From: Posidonia oceanica
Taxonomy: Eukaryota; Streptophyta; Magnoliopsida; Alismatales; Posidoniaceae
Assembly (NCBI GenBank): GCA_037176725.1
Contig: JAZBRS010000020.1
Coordinates: 55,456,001 to 55,520,000 of the forward strand
Direction of reading: 5' to 3'
DNA: 64,000 bases
This document shows, one piece after another, positions 46,475 through 58,626 of the stretch. Below the pieces are notes generated by a model. That model was not told where the DNA came from and did no database searches. It saw nothing but the letters and a program-made list of their open reading frames with translations. The position numbers and the translations under genes were made by a program. How positions within the stretch are numbered: position 1 is the first letter of the stretch; the number at the start of each line of letters is the position of its first letter.

Positions 46475-49400
46475 TGTAGTAATCCCAATCGGAATCAGGC
46501 TTACTATTAGCGGTGATTGATCCGAGGAGGAGGGCTCAACTCGAAAACACTTAAAATCGAGGAGAAAAGAGAAAGATAAGACAAATCAGAGTCGCCACCA
46601 TGTCTATTAACGGGAGACAAGGAAAACTGGGGGAAATACGTGAATTAACACGCAAAACCAAGCAAGAAATGCAAAGCAAAGCAATGCAAGGGAAAACAAA
46701 TGCAAATACATGCAAATGAGATGACTCTAGCCTAGGATAAGGGCGATATGGTCATTACGGGCCAAAAGACTGGGCAAGGACTCCTGTTACGTGCGGGGAA
46801 GGTGTTAGGCACCCCCGACACGCCCGAGGATCGGTCTTTCTAGGCTTACGCTCGCATACGCAGGGAAATGCAGATTTGAATGCCTATGTGCCTATGAATG
46901 CCTAAATGAATGCTCAAGGTGTGCTCTAAGTGGAGAGATGCAAAGCAAGGAAGTAAACGTGCTGTCTAAGTGCTCAGCTACGCTGTCTGTGTTCCGAACC
47001 GAGCAAAACCTGGCTCGTGAGAACTCCAGGCAGTAAGCATCACTGTCCTATATGCAAATGCAAGTGAAAAAGCAAAACGACGGTAAAACCAAGCAATGCG
47101 ATCGACACGCAAGAGAAAATGGCATAAAACACGCAAAATGAGGCAAGAAACAAGAACGGCATGCAAAACGGAGCAAAAAGACAAGATCAGCACGCAAAAC
47201 GAGCAAAAAAGCAAGGCGGCACGCAAAAAGATGCAAAAGACGAGGCGGGCACGTGAAACGGTGCCAAGACGAAAGTGAGCGTGCAAAACGACGCAAAAGC
47301 AAAGCAGGCACGCAGAACGGTGCCAAAGACGAGAGCGGGCACGCAAAATGGTGCCAAAGGCAGTGAAATAAAACCTCGGAAAAGCCATGCGAATGCAAAT
47401 GCAGGGGAAAAAGATCAGAAGAAGCTAAAGGAGAGGTAAAACAGCGCGTGTGTGAGAACAGACGTTATTTAGGGCCACACAGAGTAGGTGTGAAGACCTA
47501 CAAAGGGGAGAAGTGAGCAAATGGAGGGATTACCACTTTTTTGCGACCATTTCCCACTAAACCGCCCCACGATGCGTCTCGCACGCTGCCCAAAGCTCGC
47601 GGTGCGATCGGATCGTGGAAAAGGGGGAAGAAAGGCACAATAAGTGGTGAATCCAGGGGAAACACAACACAAAACACCCGAGAGTACGCGAAATGGGGAT
47701 TGGAGTTGATAGACAAGAAGAGGAGGTCCTATTCTACATGCTCAAAGAGACAGAAAGCGAAAACGAGGCAAACAGTGCAAAAGATATGCAAATGAATGCA
47801 ATGCAGGGGTTCAGGAGGACATACCTGGAAATCCTGGGGCCTGATCTGAAATCTGCTTGTCCATGCTGAAGAGCGCTTCGCCGCGGTCGTCTGGGCAGCT
47901 TATTTGAGAAGATCCAACGGTCAGATTGCAAGATATCGCAGCTTCAAGGCAGGAGGGCCAGAACAGGGGAGAAAAGCAGATCTAAGTGTTCAGGAGGTCC
48001 TAGGGGTGTGCAAAAAGGTCCTCCCAGGTGAATGGGAGCTAAGGGAACTTTGGTGTGTGCAAAGGGATGCTAAATGCAAGACTAAATGAATGCAAATGCA
48101 TGCAAGAAGCAGAAAAGGCAAGAAGGATGATCTTCAGAAAAACAGGAGTTTAAATGCTATTTAAAAAAGAAAAGGGGTTTAAATGCAAAGTTTTGAAAAG
48201 GATTGGGGCTTTCAAGCAGGGATTTTGAAAAAGAAAGAGTCTGAGGGCAATTTTACAAAGGATAGGTTAAAAAATGCAATATTTAAAGGTGGGTATGCAT
48301 CAGGGGAGGTTTTGAAAACAAGTGGCAAGTCAGAATGCAATTTTGAAAACATTAGGGGATAAAATGCAATTTTTCCAGAAAACAGGGTTTTGGGGAGCCT
48401 GGGAATGCAAGTGGGGGACCTACATGCAATTTTGCAAACGTGGGAGGCTAAAATGCAATTTTAGAGGCAAAACAGGCATTTAAATGATTTTTATAAGGAT
48501 GCAAAGGACCTATGTGTCATTTTTAAATCATGCAGGGTCAAAAATGCAATTTAATATGCAAAATATGCACTGAAATCATGAACAAAGGACTGACATGCAA
48601 TTTTTAAAAGTTGCAGGGGGGAAAATGCAATGTAATATGCTAAATATGCATGCGGAATGACTACTGTGCATTTAAATGGACCTATATGCAAAAATGAGAA
48701 AACAGAAGGTAAAATATGCAATGCAGCATGCAAAATACGAAAATAAACCCTAAGTTCTACAATGCAGTGGACTAAGATGCAAAAATGACATAAAACAGGG
48801 ATCTGGAATGCAATATGATAAGGTAAACTCGATGCATTTAAATTAAATAATCTACTGCAGGACCTATATGCAATAATTGAAAACAGAAGGGCTAAAGCAT
48901 AAATATTTATAACTGGAAAGCACAGTAAATGGACTGGAATGCAAATACAGAAAAACAGAAACACTTTATGCAATTTACTATGATTTTAATTCAAAAATGC
49001 AGCAGATTAAATGAAATAAGGACTGAAACGCAAAATAATGAAAACTTAGACCAAACATGCAATATTTACTAGCAAACTACACAAACGGAAAAATAAATGA
49101 ACAGTAAACGGCCGACGGCCGTGGGCACTGTAGCAGCAAGCTGCCAGCGACCGCGACCGCCGGCACAGGGGTGCTGGAGACGTGCTGTCTAGCGGGGGAG
49201 GTGCTCCTGGTGCTAACGGAGATCGGGCGGCGATCGGCGGAGGACGACGCGGCCTGGAACGGACTGGAACGGTCGCCGGAGCACTGCAGAGCTTCAGGAG
49301 CTTCGTCCTGGCGATCGACGCAGCGACGCTGCGTTCTGAGGGCCGAAGAAGCTTCCTGAGGTTCGTGCGGTCCTACGGCAACCTCCAGAGTCGCGTTCCG

Positions 49401-52400
49401 CTGGCCGGAGCGACGTGACGACCGGAGAAGCTCGCCGGAGAAGACGACCTGACCGGAGCTGGCATCGGAGCAGGAGGGCCGGAAGCTTATTTCTAAAAGG
49501 CGGAGAAGCAGCAGAGGAGGAAGAGGAGGCTAAGGGAAGTGGAACCTACCTATTTCCGCGTCTGAGGTGTCCTCCCGACGTCAGTGGTTCCAGAGCTGGT
49601 CGGCGGCGTTCGTCCGGTCGCTGCAGTAGTCGTCAGCCGCTCGCGAAGGCTGGAGCGGCTTCAGGACGTTCTTCCAGTGCTTCCCAATCAGTTGGACAAG
49701 AGCTTCGGAGCTCAGCTGAAGATCTGGAACTTCTGGGTTCATAGGTGGCCGCTAGAGGTCAGGGGGACTGTTCGCTGCTCCTCGGATTGGATGGAGCCTT
49801 CCGGAGGATTGCTGGAGGTCCGGCGAGGCTTTCTGGATAGTTGGCTTGCAGTTCTGGAGAGTGTGGAGAGGATTTGGAAGATGGCCGATCTTCTGGTCAG
49901 AAGGAGGCTTAGGTGTTGGTTGTGGAGTTTGTGGTCTGTGGTGAACGGCCGGGCTTGAAGTCTGGTGTTTTGGAAAGGTGGAGGTCAGGCGGATTTCTGG
50001 GAGGAATTTGGGAGGAAGTAGCGGGCTGTGGTGAAGGGGATTCTGGAGGGATCAGTGTTGGGTTGCTGTTGGCTTTCTGCGGGTGATCAGGTGGTGTTTT
50101 AGTGGTGGAATGGCCGGGAAATGGTGAAGGGAGGATGCAGGGTTGCTGGGTGAGTTTGGGGGATTGAATGGGAGAGAACTGAAGGCTTGGAATGATTTTG
50201 GTTCACTGGAAAAGAAAGAGGATGACTTGCTGGGGATTTCAGAAGGAAAAGGAGAAGGATTGGGTGTGGGAATGCTCTGGGATTTAGGTTTCTCTCTGGG
50301 ATGCCAAGAACTCTCAAGTTCTGCTCTCTCTTCTCACTCTCTTTTCTGGAATTGGAGGGTGAAGAGGAGGAAGAAGGGAGGTCGTTTCAGGTGGGGAGAA
50401 TGCTGTGGAATTCTGCTCTCTGGTTCGCTCTCTCAGGTTTGCTCTTCTCCTGATGGTCTGCTGGTGTGGGAATGCTCTGAGATTGGGATCTCTCTCCGGG
50501 ATGCCAAGGACTCTCAAGCTCTGCTCTCTCTTGGGCTCTTCTCTCTGGGAATTGAAGGATGCAGAGGAGGAAAAAGGAGGTCGTTTCAGGTGGGGAGAAT
50601 GCTGTGGAATTCTGCTCTCTGGTTCGCTCTCTCAGGTTTGCTCTTCTCCTGATGGTCTGCTGCTGATCTCTCACTGATGGGCTCTCTCTCTCAGGACGAC
50701 AAAAGGCTGTGTGAAGGAGGAAGAAGGAGGAGGGGTTTTGTTCGAGCGGGAGCACTCGAATGCAATTGCAGGAGGCTGGCTTGGGAAGGTGAGTTTGCAG
50801 GAGATTGGCAGCAACGGCAAGAAGTTGGCAGCTGTGGCAATGAGGAATAGGCCGGCGAGAGGCACGGGCTAGGGGGGCTATAAACGCCGAAAGGTGGAGC
50901 GAAGGCAGAGGAAGTGCTGCAACGGGCGGCCGACTGTGAGAGGGTGTGTCTGCAGAGGAAACGTACTGGGATTTGAAAACCAGAGAGGGAAGGAGAGGAG
51001 AAGGAGGAAGCAAGGTGCTGCTGCACGTGGAAGAAAGAAATGAAAGAAAGAAAGAAAAGAAAGAAGGCAAGAGGGATTAGGGGCCTGATGGGCCGGACCA
51101 GAAATAGAAAGAAGAAATAGAAAATGAAAGGAAGAAGAATAAAGAAAGAAGAAGAAGAAGAAGGGGAAGAAAAATAAAATAAAATAGAAATAGACATAAA
51201 ATAAAAGGAATTGAAAATGTTTTTAAGGGGGTTGTTTAAGTTAGGATTTTTAGATTACGATTTTGATGGTTGTTTCTTAATTAGTTAATTAGGATTAGAG
51301 AGTTTTAGTTTTGATTAGGGTTTTCTTTTCTTTAAATTGTTTTTGATTTTGTTTGAATGTTTGTTAAGTTTTTTAAATTGTTTTCTAATTATGTTTTTCT
51401 TGTTGAGTATTTGGGATGTTAATTAGGATTTTTTAGGATTTATTTTTAGGTTAATTAGGATGGGTTATGGGCTTTTAGTTTTAGTCTTTTAGGATTTTCT
51501 TTCTTAAGTCTTTTGAATTAGGTTTTGTGATTTTTTATTTATTAATTTTTCTTGATGTTTTTAAGTTAGGTTTCTCTGGTTTGATGGAGTGTTTTTAAGT
51601 CTTTCCAATGTGTTTCTCTTTTTCTTTTTGATTAAGTCCTTAGGTTGTTTTTCTTAGGTTTGTTAAGTTAGGCTTTTTCTTTTCATTAATTATTTATCCT
51701 AGGGTTCTTAATTGTTTTGCTTCTTTTTAGAGTTTGTTTTTTTAATTATTTTGATAGAGTTTTTACTTTTGGTGGGTTTTGATTTTGTTTTAGTTTTTTC
51801 CTTGATTTTTCAGTATTTTCTTTTGGTTCGTTTTGCATTTTTTAGCTTACATGCTTGATTTCTTTTTTAGTTTGATTTAGTTAAGTTTAAGTTTTTAATT
51901 GTTTGTTTAATGTTTTTAATTATTTTTCTTAGAGTTCTGGTTTGTTTCCCTTATGTTTTAGAGTTTTACAGATTTTTAGGGGTTTTTATGGATTTTAGCA
52001 AAGGAAAGAAAAGGGAAAGAGAAGGAGGAAGAAAATGGAAAAAGGGAGAAATAAAAGGGAAAGAGATGAGTTGGAGGAAAACGATTTTTTTAAAATTCAG
52101 GGAAATTGTTAAAAATAAAGTAAAAATAGGAATAAGATAGAGAAGGGGTAGAAGCACAAAGGGGGCCCACAGCCAAGCAAGAAAAAGAGCAAGAGGGTGA
52201 TGAAAAGAGAGATGATAATCAGGAGAGAGAGAGGAGAGAGAAAATGATAATCCCAGAAAGAGAAAAGGATAATTCAAGCAAATGGAAGGCTTAGGAGTCT
52301 TGGAATGGGATGAAAATTGGAGGGTGGGTAGGCTAGGGCTTGTAGTGCTGGGTCCGAAGTTTTGGTTTAATTCCAAGGAGGTTTTGGAGGGGTTTTAAGG

Positions 52401-52686
52401 TGTAGAAAAAGGGTAGTTTTGCCTAGGTTTTCTAGGGTTTTTGGGAATGGGTTAGGCTTGAAAGTTTCTAAGTGTTTAGGTGGGTTTGTTAAGTGGGTGT
52501 TGGTGGATTTTCCTATGGATTTTGGTCAGGTTTTGAGCTTGGGAAGAGGGGTAAAGGCTTAGGTCAAGTTTGGCTGGTTTTGAAGGGTAAAGAAGAGGGT
52601 TAGGGTTTGGTTTGGTTTGGGTTTGAGTCCAGCAATCACCAAGAGGGTCCCAAATGGTCCAAGCCTGCCAAGATGGGGTGTCAACA
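46475..52686 (-). mobile_element. El-D 3' LTR, 6.21 kb
   Basis: Minus sense TGTTGACACCCCATC at 52,686 to GGGATTACTACA at 46,475, of the same family as LTR-A. It carries the same parts: telo-box words (52,620-52,380), CT/AT-rich stretch, GC-rich block (about 51,100-49,100), degenerate repeats (49,080-48,110), TTTTGCGTGC array (47,370-47,080), U5 blocks near 46,970-47,040 and 46,780-46,830. An internal duplication of about 160 bp with the words TTCTGCTCTCTGGTTCGCTCTC lies at 50,380-50,460 and 50,580-50,660. Confidence 0.93.
50879..50885 (-). promoter_or_regulatory. El-D LTR possible TATA-like site (TTTATAG)
   Basis: About 1.8 kb after the LTR start, at the position matching the sites in LTR-A and El-1. 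A TGGGCC site II-like motif lies about 210 bp upstream at 51,089-51,094. Inferred from position. Confidence 0.33.
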
Positions 52687-52703
52687 GATGCCCCTCCCTG
52701 AGC
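52687..52703 (-). other. El-D polypurine tract
   Basis: Minus sense GCTCAGGGAGGGGCATC abuts the LTR start. It lies in the 60-nt loop between two complementary 11-bp arms (52,672-52,682 and 52,743-52,753). Confidence 0.9.
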
Positions 52704-53590
52704 AAGGTCAAGCGAAGCGAGGCCGCTGCTCAGGGTTGACAAGACACCCCATCTGACCGGCGGGAGCAGTGGTTTGCTATGGGCGTGAGCTACTTATTCG
52801 GCGGATGCACCGAAGATCGTAGCCCGTTGCCGCAATGCAAAATGCAGGTGCAGATGGATGAATGTGCAGTGTGTAAATGCAAATGGTATGCTTATGCTAA
52901 AGCTTACTGCGCTGTACTCCTCTGGGGGAAAGCGAGATGGTGCATGCACGCGGGAGGGTGGAAAATGCAATGCAAGATCGCTGGACAATACTTCGGGAGA
53001 GTCGGGTAAGGAGGTGCACTGAGCGCTGTGCAGCTCTAGCGCGGGGGTGCCGTTTGCCAAGCTTCTGCTGTAGGCATAGGCGATGGGAGTGCTGAAAGTA
53101 AAAGGCTGAAAAGTAAAGATGCTGGAAAGTAAAGATGCTAGAAAGTAAAGTGCTGAGAAGTAAATATGCTGTGGATGTGCATGCGGTGGCGGGTGCGGGC
53201 CCGGGAAAGCGAAATGCGGAAGTTGGTGTAAGGACCACAGAGGAGTAGCAGCGCAATAAGGGTGCAATGTTATGCAATGTTATGCAGTGGAATGCAGGGT
53301 ATAAACAGTGGAGCGCCGGTCATACGGAACCGGGAAAACGATCCCAAGGCCGCATACTACTGCGAGTATCATCCAAAGCCGGCAAGCTGCGAAAGTCTTG
53401 TGGGTGCCGAGGATCATACCTTAGGCAATACGCGAGCCAGGGGTTCGATTCCCAAGCACGCCATGTCCGTGCAATGATGAAATGCAATACTAGGACTGAC
53501 TCTACAGAGGACACAATGAAGCTATATGATGTCATGCAATGCGAATGCTGATGATATGCCATGATATGCAACAGAATGCTATTAAACTAC
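52704..53590 (-). other. El-D 3' internal end, non-coding
   Basis: The first 120 bp match El-1 and El-B. The rest (52,820-53,590) has short AAAGTAAAGATGCTG repeats (53,090-53,170) and no domain. A GGGTTCGATTCCC word near 53,440 looks like a tRNA T-arm but the stem does not pair well. Confidence 0.55.
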
Positions 53591-53599
53591 GACGAAATG

Positions 53600-54460
53600 A
53601 GGTGATAAGTTAACGGACTTATCGCCGGATGGTTAGGGCTATCAGCCCGCTGAAGAGTTGACGGACTCATCACCGGATAGTTAGGGCTATCAGCCCGAAT
53701 GAGGAGTTAACGGACTCATCACCGGATAGTTAGGGCTATCAGCCCGAATGAGGAGTTAACGGACTCATCACCGGATATGTTAGGGCTACCAGCCCGAATG
53801 AGGAGTTAACGGACTCATCACCGGATATTTTAGGGCTACCAGCCCGAATGAGGGTGGAAAGGGGGCGGGATACCAAACCAGAAGGTGCGGCAGAGGTCCA
53901 GAGACGCTTCTGTGACAGTTGGGGATGTCAGCCCAATGCAGATGGAAGTGGGATACCGAGGGGCAGCAAACAAGATGCCCCTGGTATCAAGATGATGCCA
54001 GGGGACAGCCGAAGCGCTCCTAGCACCGAAATGCGAGGATGGATAGATGAATGGATGATAGGTTGACGAACCTATCGCCGGGCAGTTAGGGGTGCCAGCC
54101 CGGAGAGGACTCAGCTGGGGATGATCAGCTGAGGATGATGACATGTTGACGGACCTATCGCCGAGCAGTTTGGGGTGCCAGCCCACTGGGGACTCAACTG
54201 GGGATGACCAGCTGGGGATGATGACAGGTTGACGGACCTATCGCCGAGCAGTTTGGGGTGCCAGCCCGCTGGGGACTCAGCTGGGGATGATCAGCTGGGG
54301 ACGATACCACAGGGCAGCCAAAAGATGCCCCTAGTATCAGGATGATACCAGGGGACGGCCGAAGCGCCCCTGGCACCAGAATGCAAAGGTGGATGAGCGA
54401 GTAGATGGATGATAGGTTGACGAACCCATCGCCGAGCAGTTAGGGGTGCCAGCCCGGATG
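53600..54460 (-). repeat. El-D hairpin array, first block
   Basis: Units of about 50 bp with GAGT, TAACGG, ACTC and a GATAG/CTATC-type partner (53,640-53,850), then units with GATAGGT, TGACGR, ACCTATC (for example 54,057-54,076). 53,604-53,623 reads GATAAGT, TAACGG, ACTTATC. Larger CCAGGGG/CCCCTGG hairpins lie at 53,960-54,030 and 54,345-54,385. The arms vary together while the CCGTYA loop word (minus sense) stays. Confidence 0.87.
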
Positions 54461-55925
54461 CAAAGAATGAGAGATGCAGGCGGATACATAGAAAACAGGA
54501 AACCCCCCATGGTGGGCGTGCAATGGTCTCAGCACGGGCATGCTTCGTAGCGTCACGAGGTGACAAACGAGGGACATGCCGGTCATCAAGGACCTACCCA
54601 ACACGGTGGGCGGCAAAACTTTGAAAAACGCAAAGCCTCTGAGCGAGGTCAGGCAAAAGTGCTCATCCTTGACTCCGATTTTCGAAAACAAAGAGGAAAG
54701 AAGGTGATAGTATATTACAGCATGCATTTTTTGGTGGCTTTGGACTCAAAAGCAACTGCGCTAAAAGGGTGCTTCTGCACTTCCTGACTCAGGAGACTCG
54801 ATCCTCAAGCAACGCCATGCCGAGTTGTGGTTGGTGGCTCTCTTTCTCACTCTTGGCTCGGGATGAGGCTTTGGCTTCGCAGAGAATAGCCTTTGGCTGT
54901 AGGTAGGTAGCAGAAGCGTTGGATGCAGCTTCACAGCCTCTGTCTTAATTCCTCGGGGACCGACTGCCGCTTTTGATGCTCACAGGATGATGTTTCTTTT
55001 CCCCTCATGAGTGATTGGATCTGCATCTAGCCTTCTTGGAAATAAGTGTTGTTTGCACAGGGGTTGGAGCGTGCTGCTGCGCTCGGAGGGTAGGGCCAGG
55101 TCCTCCAGATGTGATGTCTTGTGCAGTTGCCAGTGTGGCGCTTGATGTTGATAACTGAGATGGCTTTGACACTCGTCCGAATCACTCCTCTCATGAGCAC
55201 CTTCTTTCTTCAACTTCTTTCTTCATTTTTCTTTTGTGCTCAGCATGCATATCAAGTTATCATATTCTTTTGCTCACATGATCTCTATTCTTTTGGGATA
55301 TGCATGTCTTCGCCCTCTTGGGGTAGCGGTCCCTGATGAGGCATTAAGAGTTCGGCTGATCCGCGTACACCCTCAGCCTCTGCAATGTGTGCTTGCAGCC
55401 TCTGGCTATGCTCTACTCTGCTTCGGTCCTCTCCATGTTCGGTGGACTCTCTTGATAAGGTGGATCTTGCTTGTAATGTGCTAAAACTTAGTGAGATGCT
55501 CTATTCTGCTCTCAATCTCACTTTGTAGCCACATGCAAGAGATGGCGCTGTTCAGGTGAGTTCTGCCTGAGATCGTCACTACTTGACATCCTCTAGGCGC
55601 TGCTTGCTTGTCCATAGCCAGGTTTCTGATTATACAAATGTTTATGGGTTTTGTATTTTTTAGAAGGGAAGGGACGAGCATGTTTTTAGGTTTTTGCATC
55701 GGTTTTGTATTTTTTATGGTTTTTTAGGTTTAAGAAAACATGAAAGGGAAAACCAACAACAATGCGAGAAAATATTTTTGCGTTTTTTGATTTTCTTGAT
55801 TTTTTTGGCACTTTTGCTTTACAGGATGCATGAAATGACATGTATGTGCAGAAGGTGATATGGATGATGACAGATATGTGCAAGATGGCATGAATGCATG
55901 AGATGATAGCTATGTGCAGAGGGAC
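54461..55925 (-). other. El-D unidentified segment between the two hairpin blocks
   Basis: About 1.46 kb without recognisable domain on either strand. No RT, RNase H, integrase or extra-ORF motif is seen, so it does not look like simple pol remnant. It may be acquired sequence or very old element sequence. Confidence 0.45.
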
Positions 55926-56090
55926 GTGCAAGGTGATAGGTTGACGGACCTATCGCCGAATAGTTAGGGATATCAGCCCGAATGATAGGTTAACAGACCT
56001 ATCACCGAGCAGTTAGGGGTGCCAGCCCGGGGATGACAGTTAACGGACCTATCGCCGAGCAGTTGGGGGTGCCAGCCCGAATGATATGAG
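55926..56090 (-). repeat. El-D hairpin array, second block
   Basis: Three units; 55,934-55,953 is GATAGGT, TGACGG, ACCTATC with 7-bp perfect arms, followed by the words GAGCAGTTAGGGGTGCCAGC as in the first block. Confidence 0.85.
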
Positions 56091-56481
56091 ATGAATGCAA
56101 GAAGCAGAAGGGATGCATGCTTTTTAATGAGTTTCGTTGATTTTATGCTTTTTATGATTTTTAGGCAAGGTGAAAAACCGCAAAAACAAAACAAAACGAA
56201 AAGAAAAGACAATGCAAAAACCAAAAGAGAGGTTAGAAGGGCTTACCTATCAGCAACCTCGGGAGGGAGGCGCTGGGTTCGCTCCAACGCTGCTGATGTT
56301 GTCGGCGGGGTCCACTGGGGCTGCAAAAGTTGGAGAAGAACTTACCTGGATGACGCTGCACCTGGTCTTGCTGTTGACGCTACCGTTGCATCTCCGAGCG
56401 TCCCTCGGACGAGATAGGGAGGACGGAAGAAGGGGATCGCGCCAATGGGGACCAGAAGGATCCGCCGGAGCAGAGCAGGAT
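56091..56481 (-). other. El-D sequence just downstream of gag
   Basis: Non-coding as far as I can see. On the minus strand it has CAG|GTAAGT (about 56,341) and AG|GTAAGC (about 56,240), both good 5' splice-site matches. In a full element the protease would start near here; none is present. Confidence 0.4.
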
Positions 56482-58626
56482 TCAGAAAAGATTAGGGTAA
56501 CCCCCCGAGGTTCCGGCGGAGGAAGGATTGGCTACACTAAGGCGTGCAAGTGCAGGTGCAAGTGTATGTGTATGTGTAGGCTCCTGCTTGCCAACGCTGA
56601 TGATCCTGCAGTCGATCAGGCATTGAACGGCATCCCGGAGAGCGAGGCAGTTGTCCGTCGAGTGCCCGATGGCTCGATGGAAACTGCAGAACTGATCCGT
56701 ATCATGCCACCATGGAGGGGGATTTGGTGACGGACGGACAGCCGGGAGCCTCAGGAGTGACTCAACTTGAGGGAAGATGACGCTCAGTGGTTCGAGGAGA
56801 GGCGTGTAATCACACTCGGCCCGACGAGGTCGTCTTTGCCTTGGATGGAGTCCTTGCCGAGCGGGTGCGACGTGATGCACGGGCTCAACGGTGGCAGTGT
56901 GCTCAGTGGGTGCAAAATTAGGTGCGTGCTCTAGCGGAAAAGGGTCTAGTTGACTCTTTGCATAGGCAGGCTCCTCGGGAGGATCGACACATAATTCGGA
57001 GAGCTGTTCGGAGCGGTCAGGAGTGGAGCTGCTGTTGTTGTTGCTGCGGCGATTGCTGGAGATGTTGGCCTGCCTAGCCAATGCAAAAAGTGCGGGGAAA
57101 TGCCCACTTCTCAGTGAGCTTTCCACGCAGACACCAGCCCTAATCAGCGATGCATGACTAGTGATGTGCTGAATGCAAAGCAGAGTCCCAATCGCTGGCA
57201 GCGCCCCTTTAACGATCATCTCGATAGAATCCTCCTTGGAGGGTTTATCTTTGACTTGGGTGGCTAAGGAACGCCAACGACCGACATACTCCCCGAATGG
57301 CTCTTGGGGTCTCTGCTGGATGGCGACAAGATCCTCCCTCTTGGGGATCAGGTCGAGGTTGAAAGCATACTGCTCAAGGAAGGCCTGAGAAAGATCGGTC
57401 CAAGTTCGAACCACTGCCATGTCAAGGGAAGTGAACCACTTGAGCGCAGGGCCAGTCAAACTCTTCTGAAATAGGCGGATAAGGAGCCTTTCATCAGCCT
57501 AAAGCTGAGCAAGGTCCCCGCAGTATGCCTTCAGATGCGAAATAGGACAGCCTTTACCATTGTATTTATTGAAGACCGGGATGCGGAACTTCGATGGGAG
57601 TGCGGCCTCGGGAAAGGGACACAGGTCACGAAACTGGTAAGACTGGTGGTCCTTGCCCTGCACTAGACGTAGTGCTTTCTCTAGAACGTCCATCCTGTCA
57701 TTGATGGGGTCTGGATTGGTTGCCATAGGAGATGAGGCAACAGGGGCAGGGACCACATACGCCGAGTGGGTCGCAGCTAAGTGCTCCTCCGGATCCACCA
57801 TCACGTCGCCTGGTGGAGCAACGGGATGGCCGGCGTATCCGTGCGTGCGTGCAGTGTAGGCAGGAAAGCATGCTGGGTTCTGAACCTGATGCAAGGGGGA
57901 TGGGTAAACAACATGCTGTGTAGTGCGAGGTGCAGATTGTTGGAGCAACAGTTGCTGCACAGGCGCGATGCCGGGCAGTGAACCAGTGGGATACTGTGCT
58001 CCAACCAGCCCAAGAGACTGATCACCAGGAAAGGGAGTTGTATGCAGTGCATAGTGTTGTGCAGAAGCAGGAGACAGATGCCGCGCCCCCATCACTGGAG
58101 CGGTGTGTAGCTCGGGCGATGGTCTAGGCGGGAGTGCAATGTGTGCAACAGCAGGCCGCAGAGGAACCTCAGGAGCAACAGGAATACAAGAGGGTCGAAC
58201 TGATAGAGCCATACCCTGCAGTGTGTGGGCAAGGTCCATCAGGTGCCGATACCGCACTTTGGGGGACCCGTGAGTGGGAACACTGAATTGCAGAACAGGC
58301 CGGGAGGCGGACTCAAGAGATCGAGAACCTAAAGCAAAGGTCGCCGCAGTAGAAGGGATGTCGGGAGCGACATATCCCAAGGACGAAGGGGTCAGAGGCA
58401 CCTCCGAAGCGCGAGGGGCGGTCATCGAGACAGATTCGACGACCGGATCCGGAGTGGCGCAAGTTTGCCAAAGACCTGCAGCAGAAGGGAGTGCCCTAGA
58501 CGCCTGAGGATCGAATCCTGGTGTCACAGAGGGCACAGAGCGAACAGAAGCGAAATCCGGAGGGGCCCAAGTGGTAAACCCCTCCGAATCAACGGTAAAG
58601 TGGAGCTCACCAACAGACTGGGCCAT
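56482..58626 (-). pseudogene. El-D gag, one in-frame TAG, otherwise open
   Basis: 714 codons plus stop from ATG (58,624-58,626), broken only by a TAG at 57,499-57,501 where El-B has CAG (Gln). N-terminal 330 residues are rich in Pro, Ala, His and Gln; then a conserved FRIPVFNKYNGKGCPISHLK, the retrotransposon gag domain (ALKWFTSLDM, FLEQYAFNLDL, PFGEYVGRW; about 57,460-57,260) and a zinc-knuckle-like CX2HX4HX4C (FCSFHRAIGHSTDNC, about 56,692-56,648). The product would form the particle. With one base change from an open frame it is the best preserved ORF in the window. Confidence 0.85.

Noticed and set aside
53425..53465. tRNA-like GGGTTCGATTCCC (B-box/T-arm)
   Set aside because: Only three of five T-stem pairs form and I could not find a matching acceptor stem or anticodon arm.
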